DNA of 64,000 nt from Calvatia gigantea (Eukaryota; Basidiomycota; Agaricomycetes; Agaricales; Lycoperdaceae): positions 1-64,000 of the forward strand of contig JACAAK010000011.1 in NCBI GenBank assembly GCA_025093985.1, written 5' to 3'. The notes under the pieces are model-generated. The model was not told where the DNA came from, did not search any database, and saw nothing but the letters and a program-made list of their open reading frames with translations. The translations under genes and the position numbers were made by a program. Position 1 is the stretch's first letter; the number at the start of each line of letters is the position of its first letter. Positions 22,348 to 34,995 of the stretch are shown one piece after another.

Positions 22348-22917
22348 TCATGCTTACAGCAGTGACGGCATTGTCGAAGGTGGTTGATGCTGCACCAGCG
22401 AGGGACATCGATGCCACAGCGGGCCTACCAGAAGAAGCGAATTGTTGAGCAACGTAATTCAAGCCGGACAGACTGACGACCTGTATGAGCGAAGCAAATA
22501 CTACGAACTAAATGGGGAACCTTACATATCCGCAATAGCGCCACCCCTTAAAGTTGATGTCAGTAAATGGCGAACATAAAGGTGTGGAGTAATTCTCACC
22601 CCGCATCGCTCAGAACCTTTACAGCTACGAGGTTAGCAGCCTTTGCAACACCAAACTGGCTCCCGGCGGCTGTTCCACTACAGGTTGGTTCGAATGAGCG
22701 CATCATCCCGAGTAATATCGGCATACGCACGCGCAATGAGTTCCATGACCGTTGCCATCAGCGTTACTAAAGCCATTTGAAGTACTTTTAAGACCTTGCA
22801 TTTCTTTGATTATCCCTACTCACGCGTATGAGCCAAAGGTAGCGCCCCAGCGTGCCCGACCGCCGAATTGAGACTGAAAAGCTAACTGAGACCGACCGTG
22901 CCATTATTGAACACACA

Positions 22918-24386
22918 GGAGCGTTCGCAGAGGCTGGAGCGAGTCTGGATCAAGTTAAAGCCTACGGAGACGCCGTCGTATCCAATCTCGCAAACACCAG
23001 CGTCGCTCTTGAGCATTTTCTAGTTCCAGGCAAAGAGGGAGAAGCCGCGGGGGCGGCCCCTGGTGAATACAAATTTGGCCTGGGGTCGCCTGACGGGAGC
23101 AACACGAGCCAGAGGAAACTGGGAGATGTTCGCAGTTTAATCAGGGAAGTGGTTAAGATGATTCTCGAGGGCGATGTCAATACTGGGGTTACCAGAGAAG
23201 ATGAAGATGAGACGGTTCTATTTGTGAACAACTTAGGGGGGGTATCAGGGTTGGAGATGGGAGCTCTGTTGTGGGACCTGGTCGCTGAGTTAGGTAAGTC
23301 ATTCAACTCTACTTTTTCCCCATATTGTGCTCAGTCCTATATTACATCTAGACGTTCTCAAAACGCGTCCAAGGAGAATTTATTTATCATCATTTATGAC
23401 CTGCTTCAACACGCCGGGATTTTCGGCATCCCTTCTCAACATTTCTGGGATCAATCGCCTCCTGAAGCCTACGAAGCTAACAGCGGACACGTATGGTCTA
23501 CTGGATACACCAACAGACGCTCAAGCTTGGCTTGGTGTTCGAAGGTACTGGATCGACCGCCTCATTAATCCAAGGGCTGTGGAAGCTGAAGATACAATGG
23601 ATTACCCGTGGAAAGTTGCCGGGGTGGCAGAACCTAGCAATATTCTTCTCCTCAAACTGCCATTGACAATTGGGGATGCCTTACGGTCAGCATGTCATGC
23701 AGTTTTGAGTGTAGAAGAAGAGCTCACGGAATACGACATTGCCACTGGGGACGGGGACTGCGGACAAGCCTTTGCTGCGGGTGCTAGAGGTAATGGGTGG
23801 AGGGTTCACTGTTTAACTGGCACTAAATCAGAAATTTCCAGCCGTTCCTTTCTGAAATTCGAAAAACCCGGTTCTACTCTCTTGACCCTCGACTCAGCAG
23901 CCCTCACCGAAAGAGTCGCAGAGATTCTTGAAGATTCGATGGGTGGGACAATTGGAGCGCGTAAGACTGAGGTTACCAAAATTCGGTATGAACAATACAA
24001 CTCATCCTTCCTCTCATTTTAGTTTTTGGCGCATATCTCAGTGCCTACTCCGGTGCACTACGTTCTGTCACCTCTGCTGCGGAACTAAAAGCCGCGCCCT
24101 CGAAAGCCCTTAAGCCCTATCTCATCACACCATTGCCAAGCCTGGAGACCGAACCATAATTGACGCCCTCTACCCCTTCTGCCAGGTACTTGTAACGTCT
24201 GGTAACCTCGAAGAGGCAGTCAAACAATCAATTAGAGGAGCAAACAGGACGGTTGGTATGAAACCCAAGCTCTGGCGGGCCCTCTACGCCGAGAACCCTG
24301 ACGCCGCTTTCAATACTCTTGATCCTGGTGCTTGGGGTGTTGCAAAACTGTTGGAGGGATTTGCTTTAGGTTTATCGAGCAAATGA
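22918..24386 (+). pseudogene. DAK 3' fragment, duplicated
   Basis: Copy of the kinase from AFAEAGASLDQVKAYG to the stop codon (24384-24386), lacking the first half of DhaK and any promoter. It differs from the source by scattered single bases, including a small deletion near 24110 that would shift the last exon. It sits inside the subtilisin gene on the opposite strand. Confidence 0.9.
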
Positions 24387-25388
24387 TGGCAGAAGACGAA
24401 GGTCGTTACTAGCGAGATCACGGTGGAAACCGGCAGAAGAACGGAAGAGGACAGCTACTTATATCGTTTGCTTACCAGTACTGCACTCGTTAATTTGTTG
24501 CAACCTCGGCTGAAAATCGGATAGGGTGTGGAGACTGCACGTCGGCTGCCTTCGGAACGGCACCCAACGAGCATCTCACACTAATCAGTCCGCCCTCCGA
24601 AGATTTCGTCACCCCGACCATTCATCGATCCGTCGCCGATCCACTCATTCCTCGCTCACTACACAAACCGTCCATTTCGCCTGCCATACGTCGTGTTTTA
24701 GACCAATACCCACTTTAATAAAATTTCACCGCACACCTTTCTCGTTATTGATTTTTTTTTCTAATTCAGACTCTTCGCCTCCGTAGTTGCACATTCACTC
24801 GTTATGTTTGAAAATTTCCAACATTTTACCACAGCTCCCTAGCCTAACCTTCATTATACTAACTCAACACATCTGCTATACAGATTCAGTATTTGTAGAT
24901 AACCGTAGAAATTGAACACCGGACAAGTTGTCTACAGTATAAATACAGTCGAGCCAGTAGAGGCTCGACACCTAGTAATTGGATACCCATTTTTCACTCT
25001 CGAAGTCCCGCTCTGAACTGTCTCAGCTCCGTCTCCCGTTGCCGGTCGCTCTCTCGTTGACTCTCGTTCCACACTCGTTCCAAAATCTTGTCTTCAGCGA
25101 CACTGTCACTCTCGCCCCTCCTTCTCTTGTGTTCTGGACTTCTGTCTCTCCTTTCCTGGACCCGGTTTTGAAGCCTCGTGACTGACGGACGCAGTCACAC
25201 CCTATTTTCGTTGAACCGCCGCCTCATCTCATCAAGGGAACTATTTGTATCTTAATAATTCCCTGACACCACTGGTATCTACTATTCAAGCGTTGTACTG
25301 TTAAATAGAGACGTATCACTAAGATAGAGTTGCATTAAACCCATACGCAAGCGTGTGTCCCCCCCCGGCCCCAGTCCATTCATAGGCC
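22918..25388 (+). repeat. DAK 3' segmental duplication, inserted copy
   Basis: Direct copy of 18816-21286. The left joint replaces about 20 bases of subtilisin intron (compare AACGCACAAGGATTAAC at 28804 and 31329). The right joint is at CATAGGCCTG/TGCTGTATAAATAC. I see no obvious terminal repeats or target-site duplication, so a transposon mechanism is not supported. Confidence 0.9.
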
Positions 25389-26803
25389 TGTGCTGTATAA
25401 ATACCTATGGGAAGACAGTTCCCCGGTCACTGTCCCGTCAAGAACCAACAGATATGAGTTTCTCACCGGTGTCTATAAAATGTCAATGAGCCACGATTAT
25501 GATCCGGGACGCGTGCTCAGACATGCTTAGACTAACCAATGATAAAGATATCAACACCTGCACCCCCGCTAGCATCATAAGTGTAGGTAAATGTAAGGTC
25601 GCTAGCAATCGTAAGACCCTGTCGTTTTTGTAACAAAGAGGAATGGTTACTTCGTGTTCTGATCTATGAGCTTTGTGGTGGAGCTCAAACGAGAAACGCC
25701 CCACGGAGCATTGGTCCTTGGACGAATTGTCAGCGTGTTACCCCCCAAAAAAATTGATGGCCTACTGGGTAACCATAGTATGCACCATACCATCCTCGGA
25801 TATGGATGCAACATCAGGGTGTGCACGTAGAGCATTCAGAGTGCCTTCATCAAGATGTGCAGCAAATCCATTAATGATATCCCATTGATGGGTTACTGTA
25901 GCGTTCCTCTTGACCTGGCTAATCAGACTGCCCTTTACAACGCCAGGCTTGAGTGTGACGAGGAACCTGCCAGTAGTCTCTCCTTCAAAAGCCTCCACGG
26001 TGTGGATGGCGGCGGGCGCGCCTCGGACCAACGCAGTGAGAAGAGCAAGAACGGTCAAGCAGGAAGGGAGATGCATGATGATTCTTGGTTGTAAGACTGA
26101 CAAATCTTATCGTTTCATGCGCCTACTTGGCGTTTTTAAAGCCAAACCGCCAGACCCTTGCGCATGTAGACCGGAAGGGAAGGACCAGGTGCGTCCAGTT
26201 GGTGCATTTGGCTGTCAAAACGTCTTCGAAAATAAACACACCAAGTTCGGTATCCAGCATGCGTGCGACACGTCAGGTTGAAGATAAACACTCGTTTTGA
26301 CGACGTGTAGCCATGATGTAGCATGAACTTCGGGGATATGCAAGTGGCGTTTTGCTTGGGCCTCCAATCTTGTAAACATGCGCGGAAGGGCATATTATTG
26401 TCAGTTCCTGCATTCGCGGAGGAGATAAGAGCCACATATCACCTGAAGTGCGCCTAACAGTGGTGGCATTTGGTGATTCAGCCGTCAAAAAGAAGTCAGT
26501 GGCGGCTGGCAAGTTGGCTTCAAAAACCAATGGTCGTGCCCTGGGTGCTGACTAATCGTTTTTGATGATCCGAGGTGAGAGCACTCGGTCCGAGAACGCG
26601 TTTACTGCACAATGTGCGCCTCGCTCCGTAGAGGTACCTCATGTGGACATTGCGTTCGGATCAATCCCACAAGGTTATTCCAACCCTTAGGTGTTCTCTT
26701 AACTGCGGTATGTCAAAAATATAGACATGATAACAACACATGATAAGGCGTAACGGACTAGTCAGTTTAAATATGGACCAGACCAACCCAAGATAGGTGA
26801 TCA

Positions 26804-27775
26804 AAGCCGAAGAGACAGGGCGTGCAACGCATGGACAAGCGTACCAAGGTAAGTAGCTGCTCCAACAGAAAGATCAGCAGGATCGCTGCCGGTCTCGCTG
26901 ACGTCCGGAAGTCTCCGTCGTCTAATCATTGGCAAGGCCGTTCCTATCCCGCCTGATAGTGAAGAACTTGGCCAGCGAACACGCACCCATACAACGCGCG
27001 ACGTTTTCTTAAGAGCACCGGGAGCGGCATTGTCGATCAGGTGCTTATCACCACCAACTCCGAAAGCAAAAATTCGTCAAAGTCCGTGTTCACTCGATAC
27101 GTATACCACAAACTGGCGACAAGTTTGCGTCTCGTCACGGCCAAAAAGGTACCATTGTTGTCACTTATCGTCAGGAAGATATGCCCTTCACCCCAGATGG
27201 TATCGTGCCTGACCTCATCATTAATCCTCACGCCATTCTATCTCGTATGACCATCGACCACTTGGTTGAGTGTCCCTTATCCAAAATCGTGACCCTTACT
27301 GGCAATGAGGGTGACACCACACCGTTCACGGACTTAGGCCGTCGAATCCGTATCGACTTTTCTCCGGAAAAAAGGCTCCCAGCCTCGTGGCCTCAGGGTC
27401 ATGTTCCACGGCCATACAGGTCGCAAACTCCGGGCACAGGTCTACCTCGGACCGACATATTACCAGCGCCTCAAGCATATGGTAGATGACAAGGCTCATT
27501 CCTGTGCGAGAGGTCCTGTGCAGATTCTCACGAGACAACCTGTGGTCGTAATCATGATGGTGGTCTGCATTTCGGAGATGGAACATGATTGCATGATTTC
27601 GCATTGCATTGCTGGGTTCTTGAAGGAGTGCCTGTTTGAAGCCAGTGACGCGTATCGACTCCATGTTTGTGATATGTAAGTCCTTTATTTGATTGTATTG
27701 AAGGTAACGACTGATCAATTTCCGCAGTTGTGAGTTGTCTAACCCCGCTTATCTTAGACAATAGGAAATCACTGC
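26804..27775 (+). pseudogene. RPB2 C-terminal fragment, decayed, unit 1
   Basis: Remnant of the second largest RNA polymerase II subunit. Recognisable blocks: [124 protein letters not shown] and [12 protein letters not shown], followed by a conserved GT-AG intron (27676-27727). The protein is broken: the frame shifts after TTPFT, after LTRQP and before KVRVHS, and TTTTCTTAAGAGC contains a stop that unit 3 lacks. Many changes are CpG-to-TpG/CpA type (Arg codons now Cys or His). Only the hybrid-binding/C-terminal third is present. The retained intron means a genomic, not retroposed, copy. Confidence 0.85.
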
Positions 27776-28392
27776 TTTTGGTACTTTCAGTGAGGCACTT
27801 TGCTTCAATTCAAGAAAATCAAATTTAACTAATATCTCGCCACAAGTACTGGCACGGTGAGCTATTCCCACCTCGTTTGGGTTGGAGGCTCAATCAGCTA
27901 ACAGCGCAAACAGTTGACGTATGCGACACCTCCGTCTAAATATCCTTCGACAGGACTTAACGCCCTTACAGATTTCAAAGTCTTGGGCCTTCTTCCAGTC
28001 CGAATTCAAATTGCTCTTCGCCACGCTCTCGTACTGATTTTAGGTTTGAATCTACCAGCTACGCAGTGGCGCCTTCCTCCATCAAATCCGTGTGTTCCGT
28101 AGCTATCTAAAATCCGGATCCAGGCTCTTAGCTTCTCGCAGTGGACACCGGGGCCTTTTTGACAAGCTTGTTTTACACATCATCACACGATTTGGTACGA
28201 TCAACGTGGTCGGGCTGGCATATCTCATCATTGTAAGCTTTCACCTCCCACCGGCAAGTTTTGTCGCTTGACAGGGAATCTCCAAATAGTTTGCCATTTT
28301 CCCCCGGACGGCGTTTTGGATACAATTCCACACTCTGTGCCCAAATATATACGTTCGGGGATGTTCGGAGGACTGTCTTCTGACAAAACTAT
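27776..28392. other. Decayed sequence downstream of RPB2 fragment
   Basis: No open frame of note. Probably further degraded RPB2 or its flank. The same sequence follows the fragments in units 2 (to 31325) and 3 (to 34353). Confidence 0.4.
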
Positions 28393-28402
28393 CATACGAA
28401 CC

Positions 28403-29539
28403 TAAATGGGGAACCTTACATATCCGCAATAGCGCACCCCTTAAAGTTGATGTCAGTAAATGCGGAACATAAAGGTGTGGAGTAATTCTCACCCCGCATC
28501 GCTCAGAACCTTTACAGCTACGAGGTTAGCAGCCTTTGCAACACCAAACTGGCTCCCGGCGGCTGTTCCACTACAGGTTGGTTCGAATGAGCGCATCATC
28601 CCGAGTAATATCGGCATACGCACGCGCAATGAGTTCCATGACCGTTGCCATCAGCGTTACTAAAGCCATTTGAAGTACTTTTAAGACCTTGCATTTCTTT
28701 GATTATCCCTACTCACGCGTATGAGCCAAAGGTAGCGCCCCAGCGTGCCCGACCGCCGAATTGAGACTGAAAAGCTAACTGAGACCGACCGTGCCATTAT
28801 TGAACGCACAAGGATTAACTTACATGTGCTGTATAAATACCTATGGGAAGACAGTTCCCCGGTCACTGTCCCGTCAAGAACCAACAGATATGAGTTTCTC
28901 ACCGGTGTCTATAAAATGTCAATGAGCCACGATTATGATCCGGGACGTGTGCTCAGACATGCTTAGACTAACCAATGATAAAGATATCAACACCTGCACC
29001 CCCGCTAGCATCATAAGTGTAGGTAAATGTAAGGTCGCTAGCAATCGTAAGACCCTGTCGTTTTTTTAACAAAGCGGAATGGTTACTTCGTGTTCTGATC
29101 TACGAGCTTTGTGGTGGAGCTCAAACGAGAAACGCCCCACGGAGCATTGGTCCTTGGACGAATTGTCAGCGTGTTACCCCCCAAAAAAATTGATGGCCTA
29201 CTGGGTAACCATAGTATGCACCATACCATCCTCGGATATGGATGCAACATCAGGGTGTGCACGTAGAGCATTCAGAGTGCCTTCATCAAGATGTGCAGCA
29301 AATCCATTAATGATATCCCATTGATGGGTTACTGTAGCGTTCCTCTTGACCTGGCTAATCAGACTGCCCTTTACAACGCCAGGCTTGAGTGTGACGAGGA
29401 ACCTGCCAGTAGTCTCTCCTTCAAAAGCCTCCACGGTGTGGATGGCGGCGGGCGCGCCTCGGACCAACGCAGTGAGAAGAGCAAGAACGGTCAAGCAGGA
29501 AGGGAGATGCATGATGATTCTTGGTTGTAAGACTGACAA
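28403..29539 (-). pseudogene. Subtilase 5' fragment, uninterrupted exons, unit 2
   Basis: Carries in order the signal/propeptide exon (29539-29198), the FTYTYDASGGAGVDIF exon (about 29110-28985), the one-codon-scale DTG exon, GIYTAH (about 28842-28825), SQFGGRARWGATFGSYA (about 28756-28708), the HGTHCAG exon and FGVAKAANLVAVKVLSDAG (to about 28492). It is cut at about 28403 before the Asn and Ser catalytic regions. Splice sites are intact here, which shows what the interrupted gene in unit 1 looked like. Without the catalytic Ser it cannot make an active protease. Confidence 0.85.
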
Positions 29540-30294
29540 ATCTTATCGTTTCATGCGCCTACTTGGCGTTTTTAAAGCCAAACCGCCAGACCCTGCGCAT
29601 GTAGACCGGAAGGGAAGGACCAGGTGCGTCCAGTTGGTGCATTTGGCTGTCAAAACGTCTTCGAAAATAAACACACCAAGTTCGGTATCCAGCATGCGTG
29701 CGACACGTCAGGTTGAAGATAAACACTCGTTTTGGCGACGTGTAGCCATGATGTAGCATGAACTTCGGGGATATGCAAGTGGCGTTTTGCTTGGGCCTCC
29801 AATCTTGTAAACATGCGCGGAAGGGCATATTATTGTCAGTTCCTGCATTCGCGGAGGAGATAAGAGCCACATATCACCTGAAGTGTGCCTAACAGTGGTG
29901 GCATTTGGTGATTCAGCCGTCAAAAAGAAGTCAGTGGCGGCTGGCAAGTTGGCTTCAAAAACCAATGGTCGTGCCCTGGATGCTGACTAATCGTTTTTGA
30001 TGATCCGAGGTGAGAGCACTCGGTCCGAGAACGCGTTTACTGCACAATGTGCGCCTCGCTCCGTAGAGGTACCTCATGTGGACATTGCGTTCGGATCAAT
30101 CCCACAAGGTTATTCCAAGCCTTAGGTGTTATCTTAACTGCGGTATGTCAAAAATATAGACATGATAACAACACATGATAGGGCGTAACGGACTAGTCAG
30201 TTTAAATATGGACCAGACCAACCCAAGATAGGTGATCAAAGCCGAAGAGACTGGGCGTGCAACGCATGGACAAGCGTACCAAGGTAAGTAGCTG

Positions 30295-30818
<524 letters not shown>

Positions 30819-31325
30819 TTTGGTACTTTCAGTGAGGCACTTTGCTTCAATTCAAGAAAATCAATTTAACTAATATCTCGCCACAAGTACTGGCACGGTG
30901 AGCTATTCCCACCTCGTTTGGGTTGGAGGCTCAATCAGCTAACAGCGCAAACAGTTGACGTATGCGACACCTCCGTCTAAATATCCTTCGACAGGACTTA
31001 ACGCCCTTACAGATTTCAAAGTCTTGGGCCTTCTTCCAGTCCGAATTCAAATTGCTCTTCGCCACGCTCTCGTACTGATTTTAGGTTTGAATCTACCAGC
31101 TACGCAGTGGCGCCTTCCTCCATCAAATCCGTGTGTTCCGTAGCTATCTAAAATCCGGATCCAGGCTCTTAGCTTCTCGCAGTGGACACCGGGGCCTTTT
31201 GACAAGCTTGTTTTACACATCATCACACGATTTGGTACGATCAACGTGGTCGGGCTGGCATATCTCATCATTGTAAGCTTTCACCTCCCACCGGCAAGTT
31301 TTGTCGCTTGACAGGGAATCTCCAA

Positions 31326-32064
31326 TGAACGCACAAGGATTAACTTACATGTGCTGTATAAATACCTATGGGAAGACAGTTCCCCGGTCACTGTCCCGTC
31401 AAGAACCAACAGATATGAGTTTCTCACCGGTGTCTATAAAATGTCAATGAGCCACGATTATGATCCGGGACGTGTGCTCAGACATGCTTAGACTAACCAA
31501 TGATAAAGATATCAACACCTGCACCCCCGCTAGCATCATAAGTGTAGGTAAATGTAAGGTCGCTAGCAATCGTAAGACCCTGTCGTTTTTTTAACAAAGC
31601 GGAATGGTTACTTCGTGTTCTGATCTACGAGCTTTGTGGTGGAGCTCAAACGAGAAACGCCCCACGGAGCATTGGTCCTTGGACGAATTGTCAGCGTGTT
31701 ACCCCCCAAAAAAATTGATGGCCTACTGGGTAACCATAGTATGCACCATACCATCCTCGGATATGGATGCAACATCAGGGTGTGCACGTAGAGCATTCAG
31801 AGTGCCTTCATCAAGATGTGCAGCAAATCCATTAATGATATCCCATTGATGGGTTACTGTAGCGTTCCTCTTGACCTGGCTAATCAGACTGCCCTTTACA
31901 ACGCCAGGCTTGAGTGTGACGAGGAACCTGCCAGTAGTCTCTCCTTCAAAAGCCTCCACGGTGTGGATGGCGGCGGGCGCGCCTCGGACCAACGCAGTGA
32001 GAAGAGCAAGAACGGTCAAGCAGGAAGGGAGATGCATGATGATTCTTGGTTGTAAGACTGACAA
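31326..32064 (-). pseudogene. Subtilase 5' fragment, unit 3
   Basis: Signal/propeptide exon (32064-31723), the FTYTYDASGG exon (about 31635-31505), DTG and GIYTAH exons. The unit boundary at 31326 cuts off everything downstream, including catalytic His and Ser. Near-identical to the other two copies. Confidence 0.85.
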
Positions 32065-32766
32065 ATCTTATCGTTTCATGCGCCTACTTGGCGTTTTTAA
32101 AGCCAAACCGCCAGACCCTTGCGCATGTAGACCGGAAGGGAAGGACCAGGTGCGTCCAGTTGGTGCATTTGGCTGTCAAAACGTCTTCGAAAATAAACAC
32201 ACCAAGTTCGGTATCCAGCATGCGTGCGACACGTCAGGTTGAAGATAAACACTCGTTTTGGACGACGTGTAGCCATGATGTAGCATGAACTTCGGGGATA
32301 TGCAAGTGGCGTTTTGCTTGGGCCTCCAATCTTGTAAACATGCGCGGAAGGGCATATTATTGTCAGTTCCTGCATTCGCGGAGGAGATAAGAGCCACATA
32401 TCACCTGAAGTGCTGCCTAACAGTGGTGGCATTTGGTGATTCAGCCGTCAAAAAGAAGTCAGTGGCGGCTGGCAAGTTGGCTTCAAAAACCAATGGTCGT
32501 GCCCTGGATGCTGACTAATCGTTTTTGATGATCCGAGGTGAGAGCACTCGGTCCGAGAACGCGTTTACTGCACAATGTGCGCCTCGCTCCGTAGAGGTAC
32601 CTCATGTGGACATTGCGTTCGGATCAATCCCACAAGGTTATTCCAAGCCTTAGGTGTTATCTTAACTGCGGTATGTCAAAAATATAGACATGATAACAAC
32701 ACATGATAGGGCGTAACGGACTAGTCAGTTTAAATATGGACCAGACCAACCCAAGATAGGTGATCA

Positions 32767-33738
32767 AAGCCGAAGAGACTGGGCGTGCAACGCATGGACA
32801 AGCGTACCAAGGTAAGTAGCTGCTCCAACAGAAAGATCAGCAGGATCGCTGCCGGTCTCGATGACGTCCGGAAGTCTCCGTCGTCTAATCATTGGCGAGG
32901 CCGTTCCTATCCCGCCTGATAGTGAAGAACTTGGCCAGCGAACACGCACCCATACAACGCGCGACGTTTTCTCAAGAGCACCGGGAGCGGCATTGTCGAT
33001 CAGGTGCTTATCACCACCAACTCCGAAAGCAAAAATTCGTCAAAGTCCGTGTTCGCTCGATACGTATACCACAAACTGGCGACAAGTTTGCGTCTCGTCA
33101 CGGCCAAAAAGGTACCATTGTTGTCACTTATCGTCAGGAAGATATGCCCTTCACCCCAGATGGTATCGTGCCTGACCTCATCATTAATCCTCACGCCATT
33201 CTATCTCGTATGACCATCGACCACTTGGTTGAGTGTCCCTTATCCAAAATCGTGACCCTTACTGGCAATGAGGGTGACACCACACCGTTCACGGACTTAG
33301 GCCGTCGAATCCGTATCGACTTTTCTCCGGAAAAAAGGCTCCCAGCCTCGTGGCCTCAGGGTCATGTTCCACGGCCATACAGGTCGCAAACTACGGGCAC
33401 AGGTCTACCTCGGACCGACATATTACCAGCGCCTCAAGCATATGGTAGATGACAAGGCTCATTCCTGTGCGAGAGGTCCTGTGCAGATTCTCACGAGACA
33501 ACCTGTGGTCGTAATCATGATGGTGGTCTGCATTTCGGAGATGGAACATGATTGCATGATTTCGCATTGCATTGCTGGGTTCTTGAAGGAGTGCCTGTTT
33601 GAAGCCAGTGACGCGTATCGACTCCATGTTTGTGATATGTAAGTCCTTTATTTGATTGTATTGAAGGTAACGACTGATCAATTTCCGCAGTTGTGAGTTG
33701 TCTAACCCCGCTTATCTTAGACAATAGGAAATCACTGC
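32767..33738 (+). pseudogene. RPB2 C-terminal fragment, decayed, unit 3
   Basis: Same fragment as in unit 1 and slightly less damaged: the Gln codon is kept where unit 1 has a stop (TTTTCTCAAGAGC), and [20 protein letters not shown] is readable in one frame. Frameshifts after TTPFT and after LTRQP remain, so all copies inherit an already broken ancestor. Confidence 0.85.
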
Positions 33739-34353
33739 TTTTGGTACTTTCGGTGAGGCACTTTGCTTCAATTCAAGAAAATCAGATTTAACTAATATCT
33801 CGCCACAAGTACTGGCACGGTGAGCTATTCCCACCTCGTTTGGGTTGGAGGCTCAATCAGCTAACAGCGCAAACAGTTGACGTATGCGACACCTCCGTCT
33901 AAATATCCTTCGACAGGACTTAACGCCCTTGCAGATTTCAAAGTCTTGGGCCTTCTTCCAGTCTGAATTCAAATTGCTCTTCGCCACGCTCTCGTACTGA
34001 TTTTAGGTTTGAATCTACCAGCTACGCAGTGGCGCCTTCCTCCATCAAATCCGTGTGTTCCGTAGCTATCTAAAATCCGGATCCGGGCTCTTAGCTTCTC
34101 CCAGTGGACACCGGGGCCTTTGTGACAAGCTTGTTTTACACATCATCACACGATTTGGTATGATCAACATGGTCGGGCTGGCATATCTCATCATTGTAAG
34201 CTTTCACCTCCCACCGGCAAGTTTTGTCGCTTGACAGGGAATCTCCAAATAGTTTGCCATTTTCCCCCGGACGGCGTTTTGGATACAATTCCACACTCTG
34301 TGCCCAAATATATACGTTCGGGGATGTTCGGAGGACTGTCTTCTGACAAAACT

Positions 34354-34995
34354 TTATGCTGTTTACGTCAATGCCTTTATGAATGAGTGAAAGGCTCAAC
34401 CCTGCAAGCTTGTTGTTGGCTGATACATATCTTTTCAGACTCAATGTCCGACCTAGTCGGAATCACGGTAGCAGTTTTAGCGACACTGACCCTCATCGGC
34501 CTTTCATAAACCCTGCAATCAGAAGCAATGTCAATGCTGAAGGCTCACAAGGGAATAAACCTGCTCAATCAAGAGTTGAAGAAGTGAGTCAACAACAAAC
34601 AGCTCAAAGTAATGATATTCTAAGTTGTTCGGTGGGTTTCATTGACTGGTGCGACACTTAGCCATCACTTATTCTATTCTCTGTAGTGGGGTCCTCATGT
34701 TTAATACGCTGCACCCCCACATTGACTCAAGCTGTGCTGGTCACCTCGGAGATTAAGGGTCAGTACTCAGGACCCTGGTGCCGAACACCTTCCAGAAAGT
34801 TGGGATTAAGACAGCTCATTGAAGATAAAGCGGTCTCTCTTCCGTTGCATTTGCTTTGTATTGCTGTCGGCCTCTCTTCCCCGGGCTTGCGAAATAACGA
34901 ACTGATTGTGGCCTGTAACGAACAACCGCAAATGAAACATGTAGATGTCACAAATGAACTTCCAAAATTTATAGTGAATACATGGGATATCGGGT
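34354..34995. other. No supported gene
   Basis: Unique DNA between the last repeat unit and the nuclease gene. It holds ORFs of about 90-118 codons on the plus strand (34383-34661 and 34686-35042, the latter overlapping the nuclease) with no known motif. Confidence 0.4.

Larger units (their letters stand above)
22511..28392. repeat. Subtilisin-RPB2 repeat unit 1
   Basis: First of three direct units. It contains subtilisin 5' exons, the decayed RPB2 fragment and about 0.6 kb beyond it, and is interrupted by the DAK insertion. It joins unit 2 at about 28391-28396, where the sequence jumps from ...TTCTGACAAAACT back to ...TAAATGGGGAACC. Confidence 0.88.
31326..34353. repeat. Subtilisin-RPB2 repeat unit 3
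   Basis: Third unit. It starts inside the subtilisin intron, holds the full RPB2 fragment and leads into unique sequence after 34353 (ACAAAACT followed by TTATGCTG). It is therefore probably the parental right end. Confidence 0.88.
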
